Assembly: GCA_910589195.1 (NCBI GenBank)
Contig: CAJUTC010000031.1
Location: forward strand, 1-42,056
Origin: an uncultured Lachnospiraceae bacterium
GTDB taxonomy: Bacteria > Bacillota > Clostridia > Lachnospirales > Lachnospiraceae
DNA: 42,056 nucleotides
Reading direction: 5' to 3'
In this document: positions 30,830 through 39,740 of the stretch, one piece after another
Layout of the letters: each line of letters starts with the position of its first letter
Position numbering within the stretch: the stretch's first letter is position 1
The notes under the pieces: model-generated
The model's database searches: none
What the model was told of the DNA's origin: nothing
The model's input: only the letters and a program-made list of their open reading frames with translations
Translations under genes and position numbers: made by a program

Positions 30830-32265
30830 CCGGAAGAAGAGATATTTTCAACCAGGGTAATCATACCCTGCATAATAGGTGCCTGGGGTTTCATTTCATC
30901 TCTTGCTTTGGGGATATAGTGTTCTAAAATCGGAAGCAGAATCAAAGCGGTGATTCCGGCGGTAAAACCGCCATTATATAGAACATATCCTCCATGAAGC
31001 GCACTGGTTGCGGTACACATGGAAGCGCATAAAAAGCCGGAGAGAAAACCGGCCCGTATGCCATAACGCCCTACAATAGGGCAAAGACCGGTAGCAAAAG
31101 CCACCCCATTAATATAGCCTTGGGTTGTAATTGACCAGGTAATTGTTCTGCCGTTCATATGGCAGAAGAAAGAAGTTACCAGATACAGAATCTGATATCC
31201 GATTATAATTGGCCACACATTTTTAGGATGCTGCCCCATAGCTGTGAACGTTAAGGCAGCCAATACGACTCCTATGGTAGGCCCGGTGAATCCGGCTCCC
31301 TGAGTATAATGGATAACAATATTTAAGTATGCTAAAAAGAAGAGGCCATAACAGCCGATATTAATCAGGCATACCGGCATTCCGTATTTTTCGGAGAAAT
31401 TGCTGCCGTGACCGGTATCTTTAAGTAAACGTCCATATCCCTGAAAGCTTTTGCCATTTAGCAGGTACCCTGCCAGAAGGCATGAAAGAAAGATGGCCAG
31501 AAAAAAACAATTGGCATACATCCGGTAAGAATGGTGGAACTGGTTATAAATCTCGTTATTGTGGTAAACTGGCCCCATGGATAAAATCCCCATGGTCCGA
31601 TACATAAAGTTATATATAAAGAAGCCGAAAATGCCAAAAGCCAGACCGCCGTTATACAGGTTATAGCCCTTGTGCCAGGCCTGCGCGCCAGGCAGGATAG
31701 CTGGGATAACAAAGCCTAACAGCAGGCTGAATATGATTGTCAGCAGGATGCCAGACCATGTTAAGTTAAGATGACCGAACACGTAACTTCCCCTTTGCGT
31801 ATAGCGGAATAAAAATTCGCTGATAAAAGGCGCGAAAGAGGTGGCAAACATACAAACCGGAAGATTTTTTTTGAAATTCAGTTTTTTCCAGCGCAGGTAG
31901 AGGAATGGAGCCAGGAAACAAGGCCACATATTAAAAAAGTTAAGGCCGTAAAAACAATGGGCTACCACCAAGAAATATCCGGCTAATGTGTTAGCCTGGG
32001 ATTCGCCTTTCAGGCCAGTCATAAACAGAAAGCAGGCCATTCCGCAGGCGCCGGCATTCAGCATAGCGCTGGAGAGTCCTCCTAAGGCCAGGTAGTCGGT
32101 GACCAGGGGGCATGGGGAAATCATGATATGATACCAGTTGAAAAATACTTTCCCCCATTCCCCTGTATAAATAGCGGCGATCCACGCTGAGATCAGGAAC
32201 GCCACAGAAAAACCGAAGGCAGTCCCGTTGATAATTTGGCTGTTTGTATAACTTGTTTGTTTCAT
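30811..32265 (-). CDS. DUF1576 membrane protein
   Basis: The product of about 484 residues has roughly 12-14 membrane segments and an apparent internal duplication: LALGGLSSAMLNAGACGMACFLFMTGLKGESQANTLAGYFLVVAHCFYGLNFFNMWPCF in the first half is echoed by FTGPTIGVVLAALTFTAMGQHPKNVWPIIIGYQILY in the second. The match is to DUF1576, whose members are multipass proteins of unknown function, common in Clostridia and Spirochaetes. A transporter role is likely but unproven. I prefer the start at 32265 because GGAGG lies five bases upstream; the frame itself opens at 32340. The 3' end is shared with the terminator of the convergent hydrolase gene. Confidence 0.8.
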   Translation of the reverse strand: MKQTSYTNSQIINGTAFGFSVAFLISAWIAAIYTGEWGKVFFNWYHIMISPCPLVTDYLALGGLSSAMLNAGACGMACFLFMTGLKGESQANTLAGYFLVVAHCFYGLNFFNMWPCFLAPFLYLRWKKLNFKKNLPVCMFATSFAPFISEFLFRYTQRGSYVFGHLNLTWSGILLTIIFSLLLGFVIPAILPGAQAWHKGYNLYNGGLAFGIFGFFIYNFMYRTMGILSMGPVYHNNEIYNQFHHSYRMYANCFFLAIFLSCLLAGYLLNGKSFQGYGRLLKDTGHGSNFSEKYGMPVCLINIGCYGLFFLAYLNIVIHYTQGAGFTGPTIGVVLAALTFTAMGQHPKNVWPIIIGYQILYLVTSFFCHMNGRTITWSITTQGYINGVAFATGLCPIVGRYGIRAGFLSGFLCASMCTATSALHGGYVLYNGGFTAGITALILLPILEHYIPKARDEMKPQAPIMQGMITLVENISSSGKNGQD

Positions 32266-32379
32266 TTTTTCCTCCATCTGCCCAGACCTATGCCTCATCG
32301 TCGCAGGCGATTTCAAATGGGCATATGCAGTTACGTTCACAGGGAGCTTATGAACAGTAATGTGTTAGGTTTGGCATGG

Positions 32380-32404
32380 AAAAAGCTGCCCACGGCAGCT
32401 TTTT
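32380..32404. terminator. Bidirectional terminator downstream of hpf
   Basis: AAAAAGCTGCC pairs with GGCAGCTTTTT around a CAC loop. A/T runs on both sides let it act in both directions, ending the leftward hpf transcript. Confidence 0.8.
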
Positions 32405-32458
32405 CGAAAAACTTAAGTTTATGGTTCTGTGTACAACCTGGCAGAAACCAGGCATAAG

Positions 32459-32989
32459 TTAAAATTCCGGTTCGATCAAACCATATGTGCCGCCTTTTCG
32501 CTTATATACTACGCAGACCTGATCGCTTTCCGCATTTAAAAATACGTAAAAACTGTGTCCTAAAAGCTCCATCTGCAAGCAGGCTTCTTCTGGATCCATA
32601 GGCTTTACCGCGAACTTTTTCGTCTTAACAATCTTAATCTCCTCTTCCGTAACAGGAGTTTCTTCCTGGAGGAATGCTGCGGAGAACGAAGGGGAGGATT
32701 GTTTCCGGTCAATCAATTTTTTCTTATATTTTAAAATCTGACGTTCGATAATTTCTTCCACCAAGTCGATGGACACATACATATCGCTGCTGGACTCTTC
32801 GGCACGGATAATACTTCCTTTGATGGGGATGGTAACCTCAATGCTTTGCCGCTCTCTCTGTACGCTTAAGGTGACATTCACCTCCGTATCAGGAGCAAAG
32901 TAGCGATCCAGCTTCCCGATCTTCTCTGTAATGGCATCCCGCAGTCCTTGGGTTACTTCAATATTTCTTCCGACGATTGTGTAACGCAT
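32459..32989 (-). CDS. hpf: Ribosome hibernation promoting factor, long form
   Basis: The 176-residue protein has the N-terminal S30AE domain (MRYTIVGRNIEVTQGLRDAI, LDRYFAPDTEVNVTLSV, then DMYVSIDLVEEIIERQILKYK) and the C-terminal dimerisation domain of the long form (KTKKFAVKPMDPEEACLQMELLGHSFYVFLNAESDQVCVVYKRKGGTYGLIEPEF). The long form joins two 70S ribosomes into inactive 100S dimers in resting or starved cells. The ribosome site AAAGGAG lies eight bases before the ATG, and a good promoter lies 30-60 bases upstream. The gene is divergent from secA, as often seen in Firmicutes. Confidence 0.95.
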   Translation of the reverse strand: MRYTIVGRNIEVTQGLRDAITEKIGKLDRYFAPDTEVNVTLSVQRERQSIEVTIPIKGSIIRAEESSSDMYVSIDLVEEIIERQILKYKKKLIDRKQSSPSFSAAFLQEETPVTEEEIKIVKTKKFAVKPMDPEEACLQMELLGHSFYVFLNAESDQVCVVYKRKGGTYGLIEPEF

Positions 32990-33019
32990 ATAATCAACTC
33001 CTTTTATTGAGATGAGTCC

Positions 33020-33048
33020 AGTATAACATATTTATTTGAAAAAGACAA
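33020..33048 (-). promoter_or_regulatory. Sigma-A promoter of hpf
   Basis: On the minus strand TTGTCT (33043-33048), a 17-base spacer and TATACT (33020-33025) lie about 30 bases before the hpf start. Confidence 0.65.
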
Positions 33049-33264
33049 GAAATAACGCTAAATTGCAAAGACAATTTTGTGGGATTTTTTATAAATTTAT
33101 TCTTTAAAAGGAAGAAATGTTTTTTGAAACACGAATGGACGATAATGAAAAAGTCAAGGGGAAAATAGAGATAATTGATCGATTCCTGTCGGTTTATGAC
33201 ATCTGTACAAAGTTTTTCCGGTTTTGGAAATCATGTGGATTTTCGGTTATATTCAGCAGATAAT

Positions 33265-33378
33265 TGTGGATAATGTGGATAACTTGGTGTATAACTTTCG
33301 TTTCTTGAAAAATCAAGGTTTTCCAAGTGGATAAAAAACGGGAAAAGTGTGGATGAAAAATGTGGATATTGTGGATAA
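33265..33378 (+). other. Cluster of DnaA-box-like sites
   Basis: TGTGGATAA, the complement of the DnaA box TTATCCACA, occurs exactly at 33265-33273, 33274-33282 and 33370-33378. One-mismatch forms occur at 33326-33334, 33348-33356 and 33361-33369, and a weaker one at 33234-33242. All share one orientation, and the surrounding 33050-33480 is AT-rich. dnaA and dnaN are not nearby. This may be a secondary DnaA-binding cluster controlling hpf or secA, a DnaA-titration site, or part of an origin. The frames across it are not convincing genes. Confidence 0.6.
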
Positions 33379-33483
33379 GTCAAAAAACAAACATAGATTT
33401 TGTGCAAGTTGCATAGTTGACCATAATGCGGCATGTTATGGTAACGGAAGAAACATATGGAATGTTAATTTTTTATGAACACA

Positions 33484-33512
33484 TTGAATTACAAGTAACT
33501 TAGTGATACAAT
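33484..33512 (+). promoter_or_regulatory. Sigma-A promoter upstream of the structured RNA and secA
   Basis: TTGAAT (33484-33489), a 17-base spacer and TACAAT (33507-33512). Transcription would start near 33519, about 25 bases before the first helix of the structured RNA. Confidence 0.65.
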
Positions 33513-33540
33513 AAGAAAGATTATGATTAGATTTATATGA

Positions 33541-33724
33541 TACCATGGTCAAAAGGTCGAAAATCCGATGCAAGCTCTCTTGTAAGAGGATTTTTGAACT
33601 TGGGATCCGCCAAAAACAGGAAAAAGCAGCCCGCTCCGGGCGGATTTTGAATGTTTTTTAGGATTACGGGATCACAAAGTGGGGAGTAATCTGGTATCAA
33701 GGTGGCAAAAGACCTTTTGACACC
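33541..33724 (+). ncRNA. Structured RNA between hpf and secA, raiA-motif candidate
   Basis: An 11-bp perfect closing stem (GTCAAAAGGTC at 33548-33558, complement at 33711-33721) encloses several further stems: AAAATCC/GGATTTT (33560-33566 with 33588-33594), ATCCGCC/GGCGGAT (33605-33611 with 33639-33645), and GATTAC/GTAATC (33662-33667 with 33686-33691), the last topped by CAC/GTG. A good promoter lies just upstream. The size of about 180 nt and the position next to hpf (also called raiA) fit the raiA motif RNA known from Firmicutes. The class assignment is from memory of location and size, not from a covariance match. It could instead be a secA leader. Confidence 0.55.
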
Positions 33725-33775
33725 AACATCATTTATATTGAAGGAAATGGTATAGGAAAAGTTAGGAGATTACCG

Positions 33776-36358
33776 ATGAACATTATAGAAAAAATGTTTG
33801 GAACCCATAGTGAACGAGAGTTAAAATTAATTTACCCCATCGTAGATAAGATTGAAAGTTTGCGTCCCCGGATGACAGAACTGTCTGACGAGGAACTGCG
33901 TGACCAGACACGGATCTTTAAAGAACGCCTGGCTAACGGGGAAACCTTAGATGACATTCTTCCGGAAGCGTTCGCGGCAGTTCGGGAAGCGGCCAAAAGG
34001 ACTTTAAATATGGAGCATTTCCGGGTGCAGTTAATCGGCGGGATTGTGCTCCATCAGGGACGGATTGCGGAGATGCGTACCGGTGAAGGAAAGACCTTGG
34101 TATCCACAGCCCCTGCTTACTTAAACGCACTGGCAGGAAAAGGCGTTCACATTGTTACGGTAAACGACTATCTGGCCAAGCGTGACGCAGAGTGGATGGG
34201 GCAGGTTCACCGCTTTTTGGGTTTAAGCGTAGGCGTGGTTTTGAACGATATGAATTCAGAACAGAGGAAGGAAGCTTATGCCTGTGATATCACATATGTA
34301 ACAAATAATGAACTGGGATTTGACTATCTGAGGGATAATATGGCCATCTATAAAGAACAGATGGTTTTGCGGGGGCTTGAGTATGCCATTATCGACGAGG
34401 TAGACTCTGTGCTGATTGATGAGGCCCGTACTCCGCTGATTATTTCCGGACAGAGCGGGAAATCTACGAAACTCTATGAAGTCTGCGATATTCTGGCCCA
34501 CCAGTTGGAGCGCGGCGAGGAGTCCGGCGAGTTTTCCAAGATGAACGCGATTTTAGGGGAAACCATTGAGGAAACCGGAGATTTTATTGTAAACGAAAAG
34601 GATAAGGTAGTAAACCTGACGGAACAGGGGGTTCGGAAGGTAGAGCAGTTTTTCCATATTGAAAACCTGGCAGATCCGGAGAACCTGGAAATACAGCATA
34701 ATATTATCCTTGCCCTCCGTGCGAATAACCTGATGCATCGGGATAAGGATTATGTGGTGAAAGATGAAGAAGTATTGATTGTAGATGAGTTTACCGGGCG
34801 TATTATGCCGGGACGCCGCTACTCGGATGGACTTCACCAGGCGATTGAAGCGAAAGAGCATGTGAATGTACGCCGTGAGAGCAGGACGCTGGCCACCATC
34901 ACATTCCAGAACTTCTTCAATAAATTTGCGAAAAAGGCGGGTATGACTGGTACAGCCCTTACAGAGGAGCGGGAATTCAGGAATATTTATGCCATGGATG
35001 TAATTGCTATCCCTACGAATAAGCCCATTGCCCGTGTAGATTTAAATGACGCAGTTTACAAAACAAAAAAGGAAAAGTTTAAAGCCGTCGTAGATGAGAT
35101 TCAGGCAGCCCATGAGAAAGGGCAGCCAGTTCTGGTGGGCACCATTACTATCGAAACCTCCGAAATGTTAAGCGGCATGCTTCGCAAGCGTGGGATTCCC
35201 CACAAGGTATTAAACGCAAAGTTCCATGAGCTGGAAGCCGAGATTGTGGCAGACGCGGGAATCCATGGCGCCGTTACCATTGCTACCAATATGGCAGGCC
35301 GTGGTACGGATATTAAGCTGGATGAAGAGGCCAGGGAATTAGGAGGCCTAAAAGTAATTGGAACGGAACGCCACGAGTCACGCCGGATTGATAACCAGTT
35401 GCGAGGACGTTCCGGGCGTCAGGGAGATCCGGGGGAATCCCGCTTTTATCTGTCCCTGGAGGATGATTTAATGCGTCTGTTTGGCTCTGAGCGTCTGATG
35501 AAGATGTTTGAAGCGCTGGGCGTTCCGGAAGGAGAGCAGATTGAGCATAAGATGCTTTCCAATGCAATTGAGAAAGCGCAGATGAAGATCGAAACCAATA
35601 ACTTTGGAATCCGCGAAAACTTGTTAAAGTATGATGAGGTAAATAACGAGCAGCGTGAGGTGATCTACGCTGAGCGCCGGAAGGTATTGGATGGCGATAA
35701 TATGCGGGACGTGATCCTGAAAATGGTTACGGACATCGTTGAGAATGCGGTAGACTTATCCATATCGGATGAGGCAGGCCAGGAAAATTGGGATTTGAAG
35801 GAATTAAATTCCCTTCTTCTTCCTGTGATCCCATTAAAGACCATTACGCTGACAGACGATATGAAATCTATGAAGAAGAATGAGTTAAAGCAAAAGCTGA
35901 AGGAGGAGGCGGTTAAGCTTTACGAGGCTAAGGAGGCCCAGTTCCCGGAAGCGGAACAAATGCGTGAAATTGAACGTGTGATTCTTCTTAAAGTAATTGA
36001 CAACAAGTGGATGGCTCATATTGATGACATGGATCAGCTTCGAGAGGGGATTGGCCTTCAGGCGTATGGACAGCGAGATCCGGTAGTGGAATACAAGATG
36101 GGAGCCTTTGAAATGTTTGACGGCATGACAGCCGCCATCCGGGAGGAAACGGTTCGCATCCTGTACCATATCCGTGTGGAGCAGAAGGTTGAGAGGGAGC
36201 CGGCTGCTAAGGTAACGGGAACGAATAAAGATACCAGTTTGGCAAAAGCGCCAAAGAAGCGAGATGTACAGAAAGTGTATCCCAACGATCCTTGCCCTTG
36301 CGGAAGCGGAAAGAAGTATAAGCAGTGCTGTGGAAGGAAACCGCTGACAAAGGCGTAG
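33776..36358 (+). CDS. secA: Preprotein translocase ATPase SecA
   Basis: The 860-residue motor protein drives Sec-dependent export through SecYEG. Visible elements are the Walker A-like MRTGEGKTLV (about residue 100), the DEAD-type IDEVDSVLIDEARTPL (about 207), the preprotein-binding region, the second nucleotide fold (TITIETSEMLSGMLRKRGI, TNMAGRGTDIKL and RGRSGRQGDPGESRFYLSLEDDL), the helical scaffold and the C-terminal zinc-binding CPCGSGKKYKQCC. A GGAG site precedes the ATG at 33776. The length is normal for Gram-positive SecA1. A terminator follows, and prfB lies downstream as in Bacillus. Confidence 0.97.
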   Translation: MNIIEKMFGTHSERELKLIYPIVDKIESLRPRMTELSDEELRDQTRIFKERLANGETLDDILPEAFAAVREAAKRTLNMEHFRVQLIGGIVLHQGRIAEMRTGEGKTLVSTAPAYLNALAGKGVHIVTVNDYLAKRDAEWMGQVHRFLGLSVGVVLNDMNSEQRKEAYACDITYVTNNELGFDYLRDNMAIYKEQMVLRGLEYAIIDEVDSVLIDEARTPLIISGQSGKSTKLYEVCDILAHQLERGEESGEFSKMNAILGETIEETGDFIVNEKDKVVNLTEQGVRKVEQFFHIENLADPENLEIQHNIILALRANNLMHRDKDYVVKDEEVLIVDEFTGRIMPGRRYSDGLHQAIEAKEHVNVRRESRTLATITFQNFFNKFAKKAGMTGTALTEEREFRNIYAMDVIAIPTNKPIARVDLNDAVYKTKKEKFKAVVDEIQAAHEKGQPVLVGTITIETSEMLSGMLRKRGIPHKVLNAKFHELEAEIVADAGIHGAVTIATNMAGRGTDIKLDEEARELGGLKVIGTERHESRRIDNQLRGRSGRQGDPGESRFYLSLEDDLMRLFGSERLMKMFEALGVPEGEQIEHKMLSNAIEKAQMKIETNNFGIRENLLKYDEVNNEQREVIYAERRKVLDGDNMRDVILKMVTDIVENAVDLSISDEAGQENWDLKELNSLLLPVIPLKTITLTDDMKSMKKNELKQKLKEEAVKLYEAKEAQFPEAEQMREIERVILLKVIDNKWMAHIDDMDQLREGIGLQAYGQRDPVVEYKMGAFEMFDGMTAAIREETVRILYHIRVEQKVEREPAAKVTGTNKDTSLAKAPKKRDVQKVYPNDPCPCGSGKKYKQCCGRKPLTKA

Positions 36359-36430
36359 TACCATCAGCAATGCTGTCCTGGTGTTTACCAGGATGGGAAT
36401 TTACGTTAAATCTTAAAAACAGAACAAAAG

Positions 36431-36470
36431 ACAGCTTCCGGCAAAAAAGAAGATGCCGGAAGCTGTTTTT
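36431..36470 (+). terminator. Terminator after secA
   Basis: ACAGCTTCCGGCA (36431-36443) pairs with its perfect complement at 36454-36466, followed by a T-run. Confidence 0.9.
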
Positions 36471-36547
36471 GTCTGTTTTGACTGGCGTCATCACATCAGG
36501 ATAAGGTTTCACAATTACCTATTTTATACCATTAGGAAAGGATTCCC

Positions 36548-36576
36548 TTGTCACCATACGAAATTTCATGTATGAT
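36548..36576 (+). promoter_or_regulatory. Sigma-A promoter of prfB
   Basis: TTGTCA (36548-36553), a 17-base spacer and TATGAT (36571-36576) lie about 80 bases before the prfB GTG start. Confidence 0.65.
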
Positions 36577-36657
36577 AAGAAGACGAAGGCTTAGAAAGGC
36601 CTTGGAGCGTGCTGGAATATCGCTCTAAAATAATAAAATAGAAAGCAGGTGAAGCTT

Positions 36658-37789
36658 GTGGTTGAATTCGATCAATTCAAATATACGTTATCTACGTATG
36701 AAAAACCATTAGTGGAAGTGAGGGATTCACTTTGACTTAGATCATAAGCTGAGGCGGATTGACGAACTGGATAAAAGCATGGAAGAGCCGGGCTTTTGGG
36801 ACGATGCGGACAAGTCCACAAAGCTGATGAAAGAAGCCAAGCATTTAAAGGATACGGTAGAGGGCTTCCAAAAGTTGGAAACGGAATATGAAGAAATTGG
36901 TCTGATGATTGAGATGGGTTATGAAGAAAATGACGCAGACTTAATTCCGGAAATTCGGGAAATGCTGGATGATTTTACGGAAAAACTGGAAAAGATGAGA
37001 ATCAGCACCCTGCTCAATGGGGAGTACGATAATTGCAACGCGATTCTGCGTTTAAACGCAGGGGCCGGCGGTACGGAATCTTGTGACTGGTGCAGTATGC
37101 TTTACCGGATGTATTGCCGATGGGCAGACAGCCGGGGTTTTACTACGGAAGTCCTGGACTTTTTAGACGGGGAAGAGGCCGGCATTAAGTCGGTTACCGT
37201 CCAGATAAACGGGGAAAACGTATTTGGCTATCTAAAGTCAGAAAGAGGTGTTCATCGATTGGTACGAATCTCGCCATTTAACGCGGCAGGGAAGCGCCAG
37301 ACTTCTTTTGTTTCTTGTGATGTAATGCCGGACATTGAAGAAGATTTGGATGTGGAGATCAATATGGATGATCTGCGCATTGACACGTACCGTTCCAGCG
37401 GCGCCGGAGGGCAGCATATTAATAAAACATCATCAGCGATCCGTATCACCCATATCCCAACGGGAATTGTGGTAACTTGCCAAAATGAGCGTTCCCAGTT
37501 CCAGAATAAGGATAAGGCCATGCAAATGTTAAAAACAAAACTCCTTCTTTTAAAACAACAGGAAAACGCGGAAAAGATTTCAGATATCCGGGGTGATGTA
37601 AAGGAGATTGGCTGGGGGAATCAGATTCGTTCTTATGTGCTTCAGCCGTATACGATGGTAAAAGACCATCGGACTGGAGCAGAAAGCGGAAATGCGGATC
37701 ATGTGCTGGATGGTGGGATTGATTCCTTTATCAGCGCATATTTAAGGTGGCTTAGTTTAGGCTGCCCTGATAAACACGCACAGGAATAG
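36658..37789 (+). CDS. prfB: Peptide chain release factor 2 with programmed +1 frameshift
   Basis: The protein recognises UGA and UAA stop codons and triggers peptide release. The frame opens with GTG at 36658 (AGGTG upstream) and runs 25 codons to CTT TGA C at 36730-36736, the classical autoregulatory shift site, with a Shine-Dalgarno-like AGGG a few bases before it. After skipping T36733 the frame continues from GAC 36734 to the stop at 37787-37789, giving about 376 residues in all. The GGQ peptidyl-transferase motif is in SSGAGGQHINKTSSAIRI, and the codon-recognition region is intact (SPFNAAGKRQTSF upstream). A gene caller starting at the internal ATG 36779 would miss the true N-terminus. 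Confidence 0.95.
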
Positions 37790-37858
37790 GGTGTGTTTGA
37801 ACTTTGCTTTCTGCAAGGCACACTTATAATTTGTAGAAAAATTTGTGGAAAATATTGC

Positions 37859-37887
37859 TTGCAAACCCCCTGGAATTATGGTACTAT
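37859..37887 (+). promoter_or_regulatory. Promoter of the ACT-hom-aspartate kinase operon, with repeated CTTGCAAAC
   Basis: TTGCAA (37859-37864), a 17-base spacer and TACTAT (37882-37887). The −35 lies inside CTTGCAAAC (37858-37866), and the same nine bases recur at 37892-37900 near the transcription start. The pair brackets the −10 and may be an operator. Confidence 0.6.
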
Positions 37888-37979
37888 CTTCCTTGCAAAC
37901 ACAGATGTTTTTTGGAAACGGACAGACCCAATGTGCTGTCTGGGCGCAGAGTTGTTTCCGGATAATAGTGGAGGAAACC

Positions 37980-38423
37980 ATGGAAGAAAAAAGCAGGTAT
38001 TTTGTTGTGAAGCAAAAGGCCGTGCCAGAGGTGCTTCTTAAGGTAGTGGAGGCAAAACGGCTTTTGGCTTCGGAACGGGCGCTTACCGTTTTGGAGGCTA
38101 CGGATCAAGTAGGGATCAGCCGGAGTTCTTTTTATAAGTACAAAGATGATATCTTCCCATTTTATGACAATACAAAAGGGAAAACCATAACCCTGGTAGT
38201 CCAGATGGATGACAGGCAAGGGTTATTATCCGATTTGCTTCATGTGGTTGCTGTGTGTAAGGCGAATATTTTGACCATTCATCAAAGTATCCCGGTTAAC
38301 GGGATTGCAACCCTTACATTAAGTGTGGAAGTAAGCGCCAACACAGGCAACGTTTCAAAAATGGTAGAAGACATGGAAGAGATGGAAGGAATCCACTATG
38401 TGAAAATAGTAGCCAGGGAGTAG
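37980..38423 (+). CDS. ACT-domain regulatory protein (UPF0735/PheB-like)
   Basis: The 147-residue protein starts at ATG 37980, with GGAGG seven bases upstream (the frame itself opens at 37845 with no site). An N-terminal helix-turn-helix-like part (ALTVLEATDQVGISRSSFYKYKDDIFPF) is followed by an ACT domain (TLVVQMDDRQGLLSDLLHVVAVCKANILTIHQSIPVNGIATLTLSVEV), the amino-acid-binding module of metabolic regulators. PheB-like proteins of this family lie beside amino acid biosynthesis genes, and here it begins an operon with homoserine dehydrogenase and aspartate kinase, eight bases before the former. It probably adjusts threonine, methionine or lysine synthesis, possibly as a transcription factor. 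Confidence 0.87.
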   Translation: MEEKSRYFVVKQKAVPEVLLKVVEAKRLLASERALTVLEATDQVGISRSSFYKYKDDIFPFYDNTKGKTITLVVQMDDRQGLLSDLLHVVAVCKANILTIHQSIPVNGIATLTLSVEVSANTGNVSKMVEDMEEMEGIHYVKIVARE

Positions 38424-38431
38424 AGAAAATT

Positions 38432-39643
38432 ATGATGAAAGCAGCAGTTATGGGATATGGCACCATCGGATCCGGTGTGGCCGAGATTTTAGAGAAGAAC
38501 AAAGAAGTGGTCGCAAAAGCGGCAGGCCAGGAGATTTCGCTGAAATACGTATTGGATCTTAGGGAGTTTCCGGGAAGTCCTGTGGAGGATAAGCTGATCC
38601 ATGATTTTTCTGTGATTGAACAAGATCCAGAGGTGCAGATTGTAGTGGAGGCTATGGGCGGGTTAAATCCAGCCTATCCGTTTGTAAAAGCTTGTCTGCT
38701 GGCAGGTAAGCATGTGGCCACTTCCAATAAAGCGCTTGTAGCGGCTTACGGCACAGAGCTCCTTGAGATTGCCAGGAAAAACCATGTAAATTTCTTTTTT
38801 GAGGCCAGCGTAGGAGGCGGAATTCCCATTATACGCCCTCTTTCCACTTGCCTGACGGGAGAAAAGATTCAAGAAATAACCGGGATTTTAAACGGTACTA
38901 CTAATTTTATCCTGACTAAAATGGATAAAGAAGGATGGTCTTTTGATTCTGCTTTAAAAGAAGCCCAGCGTCTTGGCTATGCGGAGCAGAATCCGGAAGC
39001 CGATGTGGAAGGCCACGATACCTGCCGCAAAATTGCGATTTTAATGGCGATAGCAACTGGAATGGAAGTAAATTATGAGGAAATTTATACAGAAGGGATT
39101 ACCCGGATTTCCGATACTGATTTCCAATATGCGGAAAAGATGGGAATGTCAATCAAGCTGGTAGGCTGTGGCAAACGCAAAGATGATGGAATGGTCAGCG
39201 CCTATGTGCTGCCTCTTATGATTTCTAGGGATCATCCGCTGTATATGGTTAGCGATGTCTATAATGGCATTTTAGTCAAAGGAAATATGCTGGGAACCAC
39301 CATGTATTATGGCAGCGGAGCCGGGAAACTTCCTACGGCCAGCGCTGTGGTGGCAGATATGATTGAGGCGGCAAAACATTCAAAACAAAATGTTTCCATG
39401 GGTTGGTGCAGCCGGAAACAAGAGATAGCTCCTATGGGAACGAATGAATTTCATTACTTTATCCGCATATCTGGGCAACCGGAAGGTATGCTGCCAAAGC
39501 TGACGGCATTTGGCTTGCGGGAAGTGATTTCCATCGATAGCCAGGATGAATTTGCGATTATTTCGAAAAAAATGTCTGAGGCGGAATTGAAAGAAGAAGC
39601 GGCAAAGGCAGAAGGGATTTTAAAAGTAATCCGCATTGAATGA
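38432..39643 (+). CDS. hom: Homoserine dehydrogenase
   Basis: The 403-residue enzyme reduces aspartate semialdehyde to homoserine with NAD(P)H, on the path to threonine and methionine. Visible features are the Rossmann loop GYGTIGSGVAEIL at residue 9, VEAMGG and ATSNKALVA, the active-site region FFEASVGGGIPIIRPL (about 127-142) and ILNGTTNFILTKM (about 152-165), and the acidic catalytic segment EADVEGHDTCRKIAILM (near 190). The C-terminus carries an ACT-like regulatory domain (FHYFIRISGQPEGMLPKLTAFGL). Two Met codons are possible at the start. GGGAG lies about 13 bases upstream. It sits between the ACT protein and aspartate kinase. Confidence 0.95.
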   Translation: MMKAAVMGYGTIGSGVAEILEKNKEVVAKAAGQEISLKYVLDLREFPGSPVEDKLIHDFSVIEQDPEVQIVVEAMGGLNPAYPFVKACLLAGKHVATSNKALVAAYGTELLEIARKNHVNFFFEASVGGGIPIIRPLSTCLTGEKIQEITGILNGTTNFILTKMDKEGWSFDSALKEAQRLGYAEQNPEADVEGHDTCRKIAILMAIATGMEVNYEEIYTEGITRISDTDFQYAEKMGMSIKLVGCGKRKDDGMVSAYVLPLMISRDHPLYMVSDVYNGILVKGNMLGTTMYYGSGAGKLPTASAVVADMIEAAKHSKQNVSMGWCSRKQEIAPMGTNEFHYFIRISGQPEGMLPKLTAFGLREVISIDSQDEFAIISKKMSEAELKEEAAKAEGILKVIRIE

Positions 39644-39740
39644 TAAATAAAGACAGGTCTTTGTGTTACAGGATACGGTGCCCGCTTGGAAAAAGGGAAG
39701 GAAGGCCTGTTTTCAGCACTGCGAAGAGGAGCGCGGTCAG

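Noticed and set aside
33231..33434. Minus-strand frame of 67 residues across the DnaA-box cluster
   Set aside because: Repetitive composition comes from the TTATCCACA motifs; no ribosome site or family signature.
33000..33500. Calling this region the chromosomal origin
   Set aside because: DnaA boxes and AT-rich DNA are present, but dnaA, dnaN, rpmH and gyrase genes are absent from the window and I cannot check GC skew.
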